Below the pieces are notes generated by a model that ran no database searches, was not told where the DNA came from, and saw only the letters and a list, made by a program, of their open reading frames with translations. DNA of 64,000 nt from Pseudonocardia sp. MH-G8 (GTDB taxonomy: Bacteria > Actinomycetota > Actinomycetes > Mycobacteriales > Pseudonocardiaceae), in NCBI RefSeq assembly GCF_002262885.1, contig NZ_NKYF01000009.1:124001-188000 (forward strand), given 5' to 3'. Below, one piece after another: positions 49,570-57,872 of this stretch. A program made the position numbers and the translations under genes. Positions within the stretch are counted from its first letter, which is position 1. The number at the start of each line of letters is the position of its first letter.

Positions 49570-50337
49570 ATGCAGTTCGACGGCAAGACCGTGGTGGTCA
49601 CCGGTGCGGCCGGTGGTATCGGCGGCAACTACGTCCGGGCCTTCGCGGCCGCGGGGGCGAACGTCGTCGCGGCCGACGTCCCCGCCGCCGCCGAGGCAGG
49701 AGTCGCGCTCGCCGAGAAGGCCACCGCAGCCGGGGGTGGCCCGGTCGTCTTCGTGGCGGGCGACGTGACCTCCGACGCCGACTGGGCCGTGCTGGTGGCG
49801 CGGGCCCGCGACGAGTTCGGCGGGATCGACGCGCTGGTGAACAACGCCGCGATCTACCAGGGCCTGACGGCCAAGCGCCCGCTCACGGACCTGTCCACCG
49901 ACGACTGGGACACGGTGCTGCGGGTCAACGTGCGGGGCACGTGGCAGGGGATCCGGGCGGTCGCGCCGGTGATGCGGGCCGGGGGCGGCGGCCGGATCGT
50001 CACCATCTCCTCCACCACCGCGCGCACGGGCGTGCCCGGCTTCGCGCACTACGTGGCCTCCAAGGCCGCGGTCGAAGGCCTGACCCGCGTGGCGGCGCGC
50101 GAGCTCGGTGCCGACGGGATCACGGTCAACGCCGTCGCGCCCGGCCTGGTGAGCGACGAGGCGTCCCGCGCGCTGAACAGCGACGCCTACCTCGCGGCCG
50201 CAGCCGGCGGCCGCGCGCTGGGACGGGAGATGCTGCCCGACGACCTCGTCGGGGCGGTGCTGTTCCTGACCTCCGACGCCGGCGGTTTCGTGACCGGGCA
50301 GACCCTGGTCGTGGACGGGGGAGGGGTGTTCACGTGA
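49570..50337 (+). CDS. SDR family oxidoreductase (alcohol/aldehyde type)
   Basis: A 255-residue classical SDR: VVTGAAGGIGGNYVRAF (about residues 9-25), NNAAIYQG, Ser in TISSTTARTG, YVASK catalytic pair and a C-terminal VTGQTLVVDGGG. The start is ATG 49570, with GCGAGGAGGA upstream. It could oxidise an alcohol precursor such as a furfuryl alcohol; this is context only. It overlaps the next gene by 4 bp. Confidence 0.87.
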   Translation: MQFDGKTVVVTGAAGGIGGNYVRAFAAAGANVVAADVPAAAEAGVALAEKATAAGGGPVVFVAGDVTSDADWAVLVARARDEFGGIDALVNNAAIYQGLTAKRPLTDLSTDDWDTVLRVNVRGTWQGIRAVAPVMRAGGGGRIVTISSTTARTGVPGFAHYVASKAAVEGLTRVAARELGADGITVNAVAPGLVSDEASRALNSDAYLAAAAGGRALGREMLPDDLVGAVLFLTSDAGGFVTGQTLVVDGGGVFT

Positions 50338-51731
50338 GCGCGCCCTGGATCGTCCTGCTCGTGGTCGCCGGCTACATGGTGGTGCTCGCGGGCATCAGCT
50401 ACGTCGTGCGGCGCGCCTCCCGGACGTCGGAGGGCTTCGCCAGCGGTGGCCGGGTCTTCCCCGCCGTGCTGATCGGGTTCCTGCTGATGTCGGAGTTCAT
50501 CGGGACCTCGGCGACGCTCGGGACGGCCCAGAAGGCGTACTCCGTCGGCATCTCGGCGGCCTGGAACGTCATCGCCCTCGCGATCGGCTTCGTCCTGTTC
50601 TCGCTCTTCGTGGCCCGCAAGTACAAGGCGCTGGGCGAGAACACGATCTCCGGCGCGCTGGCCACCACCTACGGCGAGGGCGTCCGCACCGCAACTTCGG
50701 TGATCATGACGTGCGCCCTGCTGATCGTCGCCGTCGCGATCTACGCCAGCGGCGGGGCGATGCTGTCCAGCCTGCTGGGCATCGACCGCGACTGGGCCAT
50801 CGTCGTCGTCGGCGTGCTGGCCACGGTGTACGTGGTGGTCGGCGGGATGCGTTCGGTGGTCTACACCAACGTCCTGCACGCGGTGATGAAGCTGGCCGCG
50901 GTGGGCGTGCTCGCCGTCATCGGCGTGTCCCGCGTGGGCGGGATCGGTGAGCTGCGGGCGGCGCTGCCGGCCGAGAGCTTCTCCGTCGACGGCGTCGGCT
51001 GGGCCCAGATCTTCGCCTGGCTGATCGCCGGGGTCGGGGCGATCTTCGCGACGCAGTACGTGGTGCAGGCCGTCACCACGGTCCGCGATCCGGGACGCGC
51101 GCAGCGCGCCGGCTTCTACTCGGCGCTGATGCTGGTGCCGTTCGGCATCCTCGCGGCCGTGGTCGGCATGGTCAGCGCCGTGCTGTACCCGGGCATCGAC
51201 TCGATCGACGCGCTGCCGGTGCTCGCCGTCGACATCCACCCGCTGCTGACCGCGCTCGTCATGTGCGGGTTGGTCGGGGCGATCCTGGGCAGCATCGCGG
51301 CCCTGATCATCGGGTCGGCGACGCTGCTGCTCAAGGACTTCTACCGGCCGTACTTCAACACCGACGGCGACGACCGCAAGGACGTCGTGTTCCTGCGGCT
51401 CGCGACGTTCGGGGCCGGCGTCGTGCCGATCGCGCTCGCCCTGTTCGCCGAGGACGTGCTCGCCGTGACATTCCTGGCCAAGTCGCTGCGCGCGGCCCTG
51501 GCCGTGCTGATCGTCCTGATGTTCTACAAGCCCGGCTACGGCAGCAGCCGCGGCGCCGCCGTGTCCATCGTCGTCGCGCTGGTGGCGACGACCGGGTGGT
51601 TCCTGGCGGGCGACCCGTTCGGCATCGACAACGCCTACGTTGCCGTCGCCTGCCCGCTGGTGATCATGACGGTGGTGCACGTGCTCGGGCGGCGCGGCCG
51701 AACACCCGTGGTGAAGGAGGAGGCGACATGA
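50334..51731 (+). CDS. Sodium:solute symporter family transporter
   Basis: A 465-residue permease of the SSS family with about 13 membrane segments. FIGTSATLGTAQKAYSVGISAAWNVIALAIGF contains the sodium-site helix, and VVVGGMRSVVYTNVLHAVMKL is the family's signature loop. GTG 50334 overlaps the SDR stop and its own stop overlaps the UbiD start. Its location inside the decarboxylase operon suggests uptake of the dicarboxylate (or another aromatic acid) while the MFS protein imports a second form. Confidence 0.87.
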   Translation: MSAPWIVLLVVAGYMVVLAGISYVVRRASRTSEGFASGGRVFPAVLIGFLLMSEFIGTSATLGTAQKAYSVGISAAWNVIALAIGFVLFSLFVARKYKALGENTISGALATTYGEGVRTATSVIMTCALLIVAVAIYASGGAMLSSLLGIDRDWAIVVVGVLATVYVVVGGMRSVVYTNVLHAVMKLAAVGVLAVIGVSRVGGIGELRAALPAESFSVDGVGWAQIFAWLIAGVGAIFATQYVVQAVTTVRDPGRAQRAGFYSALMLVPFGILAAVVGMVSAVLYPGIDSIDALPVLAVDIHPLLTALVMCGLVGAILGSIAALIIGSATLLLKDFYRPYFNTDGDDRKDVVFLRLATFGAGVVPIALALFAEDVLAVTFLAKSLRAALAVLIVLMFYKPGYGSSRGAAVSIVVALVATTGWFLAGDPFGIDNAYVAVACPLVIMTVVHVLGRRGRTPVVKEEAT

Positions 51732-53113
51732 GCGTGCCCGTGGGCGCGTCACTGCGCGGGTGGCTGGACCACCTGGGGTCCCGGGACCGGCTCGTGATGG
51801 CGCAGCCGGGCGTGGACCTGCGCTTCGGCGTCGCCGGCATCGCGAACCGGTTCGACGGGGCCGCCGCCACCCTCTTCCCTCAGCCTGGTGGCCACGCGGT
51901 CCCGGTCGTGTCCGGCCTCCTGTCGGACCGCGCGTGGATGGCCGAGGCGATGGGCGTGCCGCAGGACGGGCTGATCGAGCGCTACCGCCACGCGTGCCTG
52001 GAGCCGGTGCCCAGCCGGGAGGTCGGCGAGGCGCCGTGCCAGCAGTCCGTCCGCAAGGACGTCGACCTCACCGCGATGCTTCCGATCCCCACGCACAACG
52101 AGCACGACCACGGCGCCTACATCACGGCCGGTCTGCTGATCGCGCGCAGACCCGACACCGGCGTGCAGAACGTCTCGATCCACCGCCTGCAGGTGAGCGG
52201 GCCGAACCGGCTCGGCGCGCTGCTGCTGCCGCGCCACACCCTGGCCTTCTTCCACGACCGCGAGTCCGCGGGCGCCGACCTGGAGATCGCCATCGTGATC
52301 GGGGTCGACCCGCTCACGCTGATGGCCTCCCAGGCGATTGTCCCGATCGACCACGACGAGCTGGAGATCTCCGGCGCCCTGCGCGGCGAGCCGCTGCCCG
52401 TCACCCGCTGCGTCACCAACGAGGTGCGGGTGCCCGCCGACGCGGAGATCGTGCTCGAAGGCCGGCTGCTCGCACAGGTGCGCGAGCCAGAGGGCCCGTT
52501 CGGCGAGTTCCCGCAGTACTACGGGCAGCGCGCCGAGCGACACGTCATCGAGGTCGACGCGCTCACCTCCCGGGAGTCGCCGCTGTTCCACACGATCGTC
52601 GGAGGCGGGCTGGAGCACCTGCTGCTCGGTGGCATCCCGCGCGAGGCGTCGTTCCTGGCGAGCCTGCGCCGCAGCTTCCCCTGCGTGCGCGACGTGCACC
52701 TCTCGCGCGGCGGGACCTGCCGCTACCACCTGTACGTCCAGGTGGAGCGGCCCGCGCCGGGCGAGGCGAAGAACGTGCTGCTCGGGGCGCTGGGCACCCA
52801 CTACGACATCAAGCACGTCACCGTCGTCGACACCGACGTCGACGTGCACGACCCCACCGAGGTGGAGTGGGCCGTGGCCACCCGCTTCCAGGCCGACCGC
52901 GACCTCGTCGTCGTGTCCGGCAGCCAGGGCTCCAAGCTCGACCCGTCGACGGCCGAGGGGGTCGGCGCCAAGATGGGCCTCGACGCCACGGTCGCGGTGG
53001 ACGCGCCGCCCATGAAGTTCACGCGGATCGCGGTGCCGGGTCAGCAGGAGCTCGACGTCGGGGCGCTCACCGCGCCCGCTACGGCCGACTGGCGGGAGGC
53101 CTGCCGTGGATGA
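51728..53113 (+). CDS. UbiD family prenyl-FMN decarboxylase (HmfF-like)
   Basis: A 461-residue UbiD-family (de)carboxylase. The prenylated-FMN and metal site includes NVSIHRLQVSG, the acid pair sits in REPEGPFGEFPQYYGQ (about residue 256), and HHL-type metal ligands are in the HTIVGGGLEHLLLGGIPREA region. It needs the cofactor made by UbiX at 53106, whose start overlaps its stop. HmfF decarboxylates 2,5-furandicarboxylate to 2-furoate, the substrate of the CoA synthetase in this cluster. Other aromatic acids are possible. Confidence 0.88.
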   Translation: MSVPVGASLRGWLDHLGSRDRLVMAQPGVDLRFGVAGIANRFDGAAATLFPQPGGHAVPVVSGLLSDRAWMAEAMGVPQDGLIERYRHACLEPVPSREVGEAPCQQSVRKDVDLTAMLPIPTHNEHDHGAYITAGLLIARRPDTGVQNVSIHRLQVSGPNRLGALLLPRHTLAFFHDRESAGADLEIAIVIGVDPLTLMASQAIVPIDHDELEISGALRGEPLPVTRCVTNEVRVPADAEIVLEGRLLAQVREPEGPFGEFPQYYGQRAERHVIEVDALTSRESPLFHTIVGGGLEHLLLGGIPREASFLASLRRSFPCVRDVHLSRGGTCRYHLYVQVERPAPGEAKNVLLGALGTHYDIKHVTVVDTDVDVHDPTEVEWAVATRFQADRDLVVVSGSQGSKLDPSTAEGVGAKMGLDATVAVDAPPMKFTRIAVPGQQELDVGALTAPATADWREACRG

Positions 53114-53690
53114 GCCCCGGCTGATCGTGGGGATCTCGGGAGCCTCGGGCATCACCTACGGGGTGCGGCTGCTGGAGCTGCTGCGCCCCACGCCCGTGCA
53201 GACCCACCTCGTCCTCACCAAGTCGGCGCGGATGACGCTCGGCTACGAGACCGACATGTCCGTGGGCGACCTCACCGCGCTCGCCGACGTCTGCCACTCC
53301 AACACCGACCTCGGCGCCCCCATCTCCAGCGGCTCGTTCCGCACGCTCGGGATGGTCGTGGCGCCGTGCTCGGTGAAGTCGATGTCCGAGATCGCCTCGG
53401 GCGTGACGACGAGCCTGCTCGCCCGGGCCGCGGACGTGGTGCTCAAGGAGCGGCGCAGGCTGGTGCTGATGGTCCGGGAGACCCCGCTGCACCGCAACCA
53501 CCTGCGCACGATGGCCGAGCTCACCGAGGTGGGCGCGGTGATCGCGCCGCCGGTGCCCGCGTTCTACGCGCGGCCGCAGACGTTGGAGGAGATGGTGGAC
53601 CACACCGTCGGGCGCGTGCTCGACCTGTTCGACCTCGAGCTCGGCGTCGTCCGCCGGTGGGGAGAGGTTCCTGCGAAGGTGACGTCATGA
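53106..53690 (+). CDS. ubiX: UbiX family flavin prenyltransferase
   Basis: A 194-residue flavin prenyltransferase that makes prenyl-FMN for UbiD enzymes. Motifs: VGISGASGITYGVRLLELL (FMN, residues about 7-25), SSGSFRT, VVAPCSVKSMSEIASGVTTSL, and RETPLHRNHL. GTG 53106 overlaps the UbiD stop by 8 bp; an upstream ribosome binding site (GGGAGG) lies within ubiD. Pairing with UbiD confirms that the decarboxylase is of the prenyl-FMN kind. Confidence 0.92.
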   Translation: MDEPRLIVGISGASGITYGVRLLELLRPTPVQTHLVLTKSARMTLGYETDMSVGDLTALADVCHSNTDLGAPISSGSFRTLGMVVAPCSVKSMSEIASGVTTSLLARAADVVLKERRRLVLMVRETPLHRNHLRTMAELTEVGAVIAPPVPAFYARPQTLEEMVDHTVGRVLDLFDLELGVVRRWGEVPAKVTS

Positions 53691-54307
53691 CCGAACCGCG
53701 CCTGGACCACCTCGTCTACGCATCCACCGACCTCGACGCGCTGGTCGCGGACTTCACCCGCCGCGCCGGTGTGGCACCGGTGCTCGGCGGTCGGCACGTC
53801 GGTCGCGGCACCCGCAACTTCCTGGTCGGGCTCGGCGGGAGCGCCTACCTCGAGCTGATCGGGCCCGACGACCCCGCCGCGGTGCCGCTGCCGGAGATCT
53901 TCGGCATCGACCGCCTGACCGGGCCGCGGTTGGCGGCGTGGGTGGTGCGGCCCTCCGACATCGAGACGACCGTCGCGGCGGCCCGGGAGGGCGGCTACGA
54001 CCCGGGCGACATCGCGCCGCTGTCGCGCCGTACCCCCGCCGGGGACCTGCTGGAATGGCGGCTGACCCCCAACCGCGGCGACCGGTTCGGCGGGCTCGCG
54101 CCCGCGCTCATCGACTGGCTCGACGCCCGCCACCCCACCGCGGACGGGCTCCCGCAGCTCGCCCTGGTGTCCCTGACCGGGCACCACCCCGACCCGCCGG
54201 CCGTCCGGCATGCGCTGGCGGCCCTGGACGTCGAGCTGGACGTCACCACCGGACCGGCCGGCCTGGAGGCGGTCCTCGACACGCCCAACGGGCACATCAC
54301 CATCTGA
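53687..54307 (+). CDS. Glyoxalase-like (VOC) domain protein
   Basis: A 206-residue VOC protein of the glyoxalase_3 type: LDHLVYASTDLDALVADFTRRAG at the N-terminus, with a metal-type His, LGGSAYLELIGPD in the first module and a second, degenerate module. ATG 53687 overlaps the ubiX stop (ATGA). Such proteins can be isomerases, lyases or dioxygenases. In this operon it may process a ring-opened or lactone intermediate, but this is speculative. Its stop codon is part of the first of three tandem repeats. Confidence 0.72.
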   Translation: MTEPRLDHLVYASTDLDALVADFTRRAGVAPVLGGRHVGRGTRNFLVGLGGSAYLELIGPDDPAAVPLPEIFGIDRLTGPRLAAWVVRPSDIETTVAAAREGGYDPGDIAPLSRRTPAGDLLEWRLTPNRGDRFGGLAPALIDWLDARHPTADGLPQLALVSLTGHHPDPPAVRHALAALDVELDVTTGPAGLEAVLDTPNGHITI

Positions 54308-54343
54308 GCACAGGCATCTGAGCACAGGCATCTGAGCACAGGG
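54302..54343. repeat. Three tandem 14-bp repeats
   Basis: ATCTGAGCACAGGC is repeated at 54302-54315 and 54316-54329, and again at 54330-54342 with the last base changed (GG instead of GGC). The first copy contains the TGA stop of the VOC gene. The array ends in GGGAGG, the ribosome binding site of the next gene. Confidence 0.85.
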
Positions 54344-54354
54344 AGGACACCGGG

Positions 54355-55338
54355 ATGACCCAGCAGAGGAAGATCGGCCTGACGCTGCCGCAGCGAGGCA
54401 CGTTCTTCGACGTCCTGAGCTTGTCGGAGCTGGTCGAGACCGGCCACTGGGCCGACGAGACCGGCCTGTTCGACTCGCTCTGGATCGGCGACAGCCTGCT
54501 CGCCAAGCCCCGGCCGGAGGCGGTGGCGCTGTTCGGCTCGCTCGCCGCCGTCACGCGCGACGTCACCCTCGCCGTGGGCTGCCTGGCGACCTTCCCGGTG
54601 CGGGACCCCGTCCTGTTCGCCGACCAGTGGGCCACGCTGGACCAGCTCTCGAACGGGCGCATGCTGCTCGCGGTGTGCACCGGGATCGTCAAGCCCAACG
54701 ACGCCTCCGCGAAGGAGGGCGCCCTCTACGGCGTCACCGACAAGTCCCGGGCCGCCCGGATGGAGGAGAACATCGAGATCGTCCGCCGGCTCTGGACCGA
54801 GGACGACGTCACCTTCGCCGGTCGGTACACCTCGTTCGAGAACGTGACGGTCCGGCCCAAGCCCGTGCAGTCGCCGCCGCCGGTCTACATCGCCTCCAAC
54901 CCGGTGCCGGACCCGCCGGCCACCCGCGCGCTGCACCGCGTGGCCCGGATCGCCGACGGGTGGATGACCACGCGCAAGAGCCCGGAGCACCTCACGGTGA
55001 ACCTGCCCGCGATCAAGGAGTTCCTGGTGGAGGAGGGGCGGGACCCGGCCGCGTTCGGCGTCTCGGCCTACCACAACCTCAACCTCAACCCCGACCGCGA
55101 GGCGGCCTTCGAGGAGAGCTACCGCTTCCTCGGCGAGTACTACGGCCCGGTGTTCACCGAGGAGCAGACCCGCCACTGGACCGCGGCCGGCACCACCGAT
55201 CAGGTGGTCGCCGACCTGGAGCGGCTCTACGCCGACGGCGCCACCGAGGTGACGCTGCGGATCACCTCGTGGGACTGGCGCCGCCAGCTCGAGCTGCTGG
55301 TGAAGGACGTGATCCCCCGGCTGCAGGCGGGCGCGTGA
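54355..55338 (+). CDS. Luciferase-like monooxygenase (LLM) family flavoprotein
   Basis: A 327-residue bacterial-luciferase-fold oxidoreductase that uses FMNH2 or F420. It has the family beginning KIGLTLPQRG, LWIGDSLLAKPRPEAVALFGSLAAVT, DQLSNGRMLLAVCTG, and the helical insert RMEENIEIVRRLWTEDDVTFAGRY. ATG 54355 with GGGAGG upstream. It is the last gene of the plus-strand cluster. It may oxygenate a cluster intermediate; whether FMN or F420 is used cannot be decided here. Confidence 0.85.
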   Translation: MTQQRKIGLTLPQRGTFFDVLSLSELVETGHWADETGLFDSLWIGDSLLAKPRPEAVALFGSLAAVTRDVTLAVGCLATFPVRDPVLFADQWATLDQLSNGRMLLAVCTGIVKPNDASAKEGALYGVTDKSRAARMEENIEIVRRLWTEDDVTFAGRYTSFENVTVRPKPVQSPPPVYIASNPVPDPPATRALHRVARIADGWMTTRKSPEHLTVNLPAIKEFLVEEGRDPAAFGVSAYHNLNLNPDREAAFEESYRFLGEYYGPVFTEEQTRHWTAAGTTDQVVADLERLYADGATEVTLRITSWDWRRQLELLVKDVIPRLQAGA

Positions 55339-55372
55339 GCCGGCTGCGGTAGCCGTCGGGCCACGACCGGCG

Positions 55373-56605
55373 TCAGGCCCACCCCTGCGGGACCAGCCCC
55401 ACGATCGTCAGCAGCGAGTACAGGAACGCCAGGCCGAACACCGCGACCAGCAACACCTGGACGACGGGGTGCGCGACCCAGCCCGCCTGCCACTCCGGCT
55501 CCCGGTCCCCGTGGCGGCGGGCCTGGCGCAACATCAGCACCGGGATGATCGACATGATCGCCCCGGCGAACCCGCCCGCGTACCCCAGCGCCGAGACGAA
55601 GCCGGCCAGCCCGATCGCGGCGATCAGGAACGGCGGCACGGCCACGAGCGCGATACCCATCACGCGGTGCCGCACCGAACCGGTGGCGGGCCAGGAGAAC
55701 CGGTCGAAGATGTTGGTGAGCAGGGTCAGCCCGATCGCCCAGAAGGACGTGAGCATCGCGAGCAGGGCGAACACGTTGGCGCAGTAGTACGCGACCGGCC
55801 CGAGCCGGTCGGCCCACGCGAGCGTGACGACGGGCGTGATGGCGTCCGGGCCCATCATGCCGAGCGCCGCGAGCGGCACCAGCGCGAGGAAGAACCCGGT
55901 GGCGCACATCCCGGCGATCACCGCGCGCGGCAGCGCCCGGGGGGAGTGGGCCAGGCCGCGGGCCAGCTCGGGCACCGTGTACTGGGCGATGAAGGCGAAC
56001 ACCGCCAGGTTCACGATCGGGATGATGAAGTAGGGGCGCAGGTAGACCAGGTTCGCGCCGTCGACGCCGGGACCGAGGAGCGTCCAGCCCACCAGCACCA
56101 CCATCAGCAGGACCATCCCGACGGTGATCGCCTGCTCGGAGCGGCCCGTCGCCCGCAGCCCCAGCCAGACGACCACCACGCCCGGGACGTAGAACAGCAG
56201 GCTGCCCACCACCTGCGGGATCCCGAACAGGTCGGCCAGGATCTGCCCGCTGCCACTGGCGTAGGCGATCAGCGCGCCGAGCCCGTTGACGGCGATGCCC
56301 GCGAAGATCAGCCAGGAGCCGGCGTTCCCGAGGTACTTGCGCGCCAGCCCGGACAGCTGCAGCGGTGTGTTCGTGCGCAGCGCCACCTCGGCGACGTACA
56401 GCATGGATGCGGTGGTCAGGAAGCCGGCGATCAGCAGCGCGGCCACCAGTGCGGGGAACCCGCCGGTGCGGGAGCCGTAGGGGAGGCTGAGGATGCCCGC
56501 GCCGATGTTGGCGCCGAAGATGATCGCGACGCCCTGCCAGAAGGTGATCCGTTCATGGCTCAGGCCGGCGAACTTCCGGGGGGCATGGCCGTCGGGGTCC
56601 GTCAC
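55373..56605 (-). CDS. Aromatic/neutral amino acid permease (HAAAP-like)
   Basis: A 410-residue permease with 11 membrane segments. The start region GVAIIFGANIGAGILSLPYGSRTGGFPALVAALLIAGF is the substrate/ion helix of the hydroxy/aromatic amino acid permease group. ATG 56605. It is convergent with the LLM gene, with 34 bp between stops; it is therefore not part of that cluster. Confidence 0.82.
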   Translation of the reverse strand: MTDPDGHAPRKFAGLSHERITFWQGVAIIFGANIGAGILSLPYGSRTGGFPALVAALLIAGFLTTASMLYVAEVALRTNTPLQLSGLARKYLGNAGSWLIFAGIAVNGLGALIAYASGSGQILADLFGIPQVVGSLLFYVPGVVVVWLGLRATGRSEQAITVGMVLLMVVLVGWTLLGPGVDGANLVYLRPYFIIPIVNLAVFAFIAQYTVPELARGLAHSPRALPRAVIAGMCATGFFLALVPLAALGMMGPDAITPVVTLAWADRLGPVAYYCANVFALLAMLTSFWAIGLTLLTNIFDRFSWPATGSVRHRVMGIALVAVPPFLIAAIGLAGFVSALGYAGGFAGAIMSIIPVLMLRQARRHGDREPEWQAGWVAHPVVQVLLVAVFGLAFLYSLLTIVGLVPQGWA

Positions 56606-56639
56606 ACCCGTGATCCTCGCGCGCGCCGCGCGGAACGGC

Positions 56640-57812
56640 TCAGCCGAGGTGCTCCTCGATCACCTCGGCGCCGCGCACGACCCCGCCGCCGTCGTCGATG
56701 CTGCGGCGGATCCGCTGCAGGTTCGCCCGGATCCGGGGGTCGGCGGCCACGCGGGCGACGGTCGCCGCGAGGACGTCCGCGGTGAGGGCGGTGGGGGCGA
56801 GGCGCTCGCCGAGCCCGAGCTCGACGATCCGGTCGGCGTTGGCGACCTGCTCGGGCATCTGGGGGAAGGTGATCAGCGGTACGCCGTAGCAGAGGGCTTC
56901 CATCGTGGAACCCATTCCCGCGTGCGTGACGAACGCGCCGGCGTGGCGCAGGACCGCGAGCTGGGGGAAGCGCGCCCGGACCTCGACGTTCGCGGGGACC
57001 GGGCCGAGCGCGTCCGCATCGGTGCCGCCCACCGTCATCGCGACCTGCCACGGGCCGTCCCCGAACGCGTCGAGGCAGGTCCGGTAGAACTCCGGCTGCT
57101 CGGTGAAGATCGTGCCCAGCGAGACGTACAGGACCGGGCGGGCCGGATCCGGTGGTGACCACGGCTCGCGCTGCTCCCGCCGGCCGAGCAGGGGTCCGAG
57201 GAAGTGGAAGCGTTCGTCGAAGGTGTCGCCGAAGGGCTGGAACTCCCGCGGGACGAACACCAGGTTCACCGCCTCGGTGACGTCCATCGTGCCCGCCACG
57301 TCGAGGTCGACACCGTGTTCGGCGGAGAACTCGGCGCAGTCGGCGCCGAGCCCGGCCATCTCGGGGTGCTCGGGCGGGATGCCCTCCATCAGCTGTTCGT
57401 CGATCGAGTACTGCGCGTTCTCCGCCAGGTTGGGGATGCAGCGCACGGCCGGGATCCCCAGCTCGGTGGCCACGAGCCGGCCCGGCCAGTTCGTGACGTC
57501 GTAGCAGATGCCGTCCGGCCGGTCGGTGCGCGCACGCTCGAGCAGCACCGGGTAGGTCGCGCGCAGCGCGCGGAAGTAGTGCCGGAGCCAGAAGGCGATC
57601 ACGGCGGCGTCGACCTGGGCGGGCGGTACGAACGGGACGAGCGGCGGCAGGGGCACCCAGCGCGCCCCGGTCCCCGTCACCGCGTCGCCGAACTCGCCGG
57701 AGGTGGCGTAGTCGACCCGGTGGCCGCGACGGACGAGCTCCTCGACGAGGGGCAGCGTCGGCGTGACGTGGCCGTGCCCGGCGAGCGCGACGAACAGCAG
57801 GTGCTTCGACAC
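56640..57812 (-). CDS. Macrolide-family glycosyltransferase (GT1)
   Basis: A 390-residue GT-B glycosyltransferase of the MGT/UGT group. N-terminal acceptor half: LLFVALAGHGHVTPTLPLVEELVRRGH. C-terminal donor half: VTHAGMGSTMEALCYGVPLITFPQMPEQVANADRI (about residues 296-330), the nucleotide-sugar motif. Homologues glycosylate and inactivate macrolides or decorate secondary metabolites. It starts 60 bp after the stop of the ABC permease, same strand, and ends 34 bp before the amino acid permease. Confidence 0.88.
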   Translation of the reverse strand: MSKHLLFVALAGHGHVTPTLPLVEELVRRGHRVDYATSGEFGDAVTGTGARWVPLPPLVPFVPPAQVDAAVIAFWLRHYFRALRATYPVLLERARTDRPDGICYDVTNWPGRLVATELGIPAVRCIPNLAENAQYSIDEQLMEGIPPEHPEMAGLGADCAEFSAEHGVDLDVAGTMDVTEAVNLVFVPREFQPFGDTFDERFHFLGPLLGRREQREPWSPPDPARPVLYVSLGTIFTEQPEFYRTCLDAFGDGPWQVAMTVGGTDADALGPVPANVEVRARFPQLAVLRHAGAFVTHAGMGSTMEALCYGVPLITFPQMPEQVANADRIVELGLGERLAPTALTADVLAATVARVAADPRIRANLQRIRRSIDDGGGVVRGAEVIEEHLG

Positions 57813-57846
57813 GACGGCCAGGCTAGGAACCGTTCACCCCGCACGC

Positions 57847-57872
57847 ACCCGTATTGCGTACCCGTATTGCGT
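57847..57872. repeat. Tandem 13-bp duplication
   Basis: ACCCGTATTGCGT occurs twice in a row at 57847-57859 and 57860-57872, directly at the stop codon of the ABC permease. It looks like replication slippage in the 3' untranslated part. Confidence 0.85.

Noticed and set aside
54302..54343. Possible CRISPR-like array
   Set aside because: The three copies are directly adjacent with no spacers and no cas genes are present.
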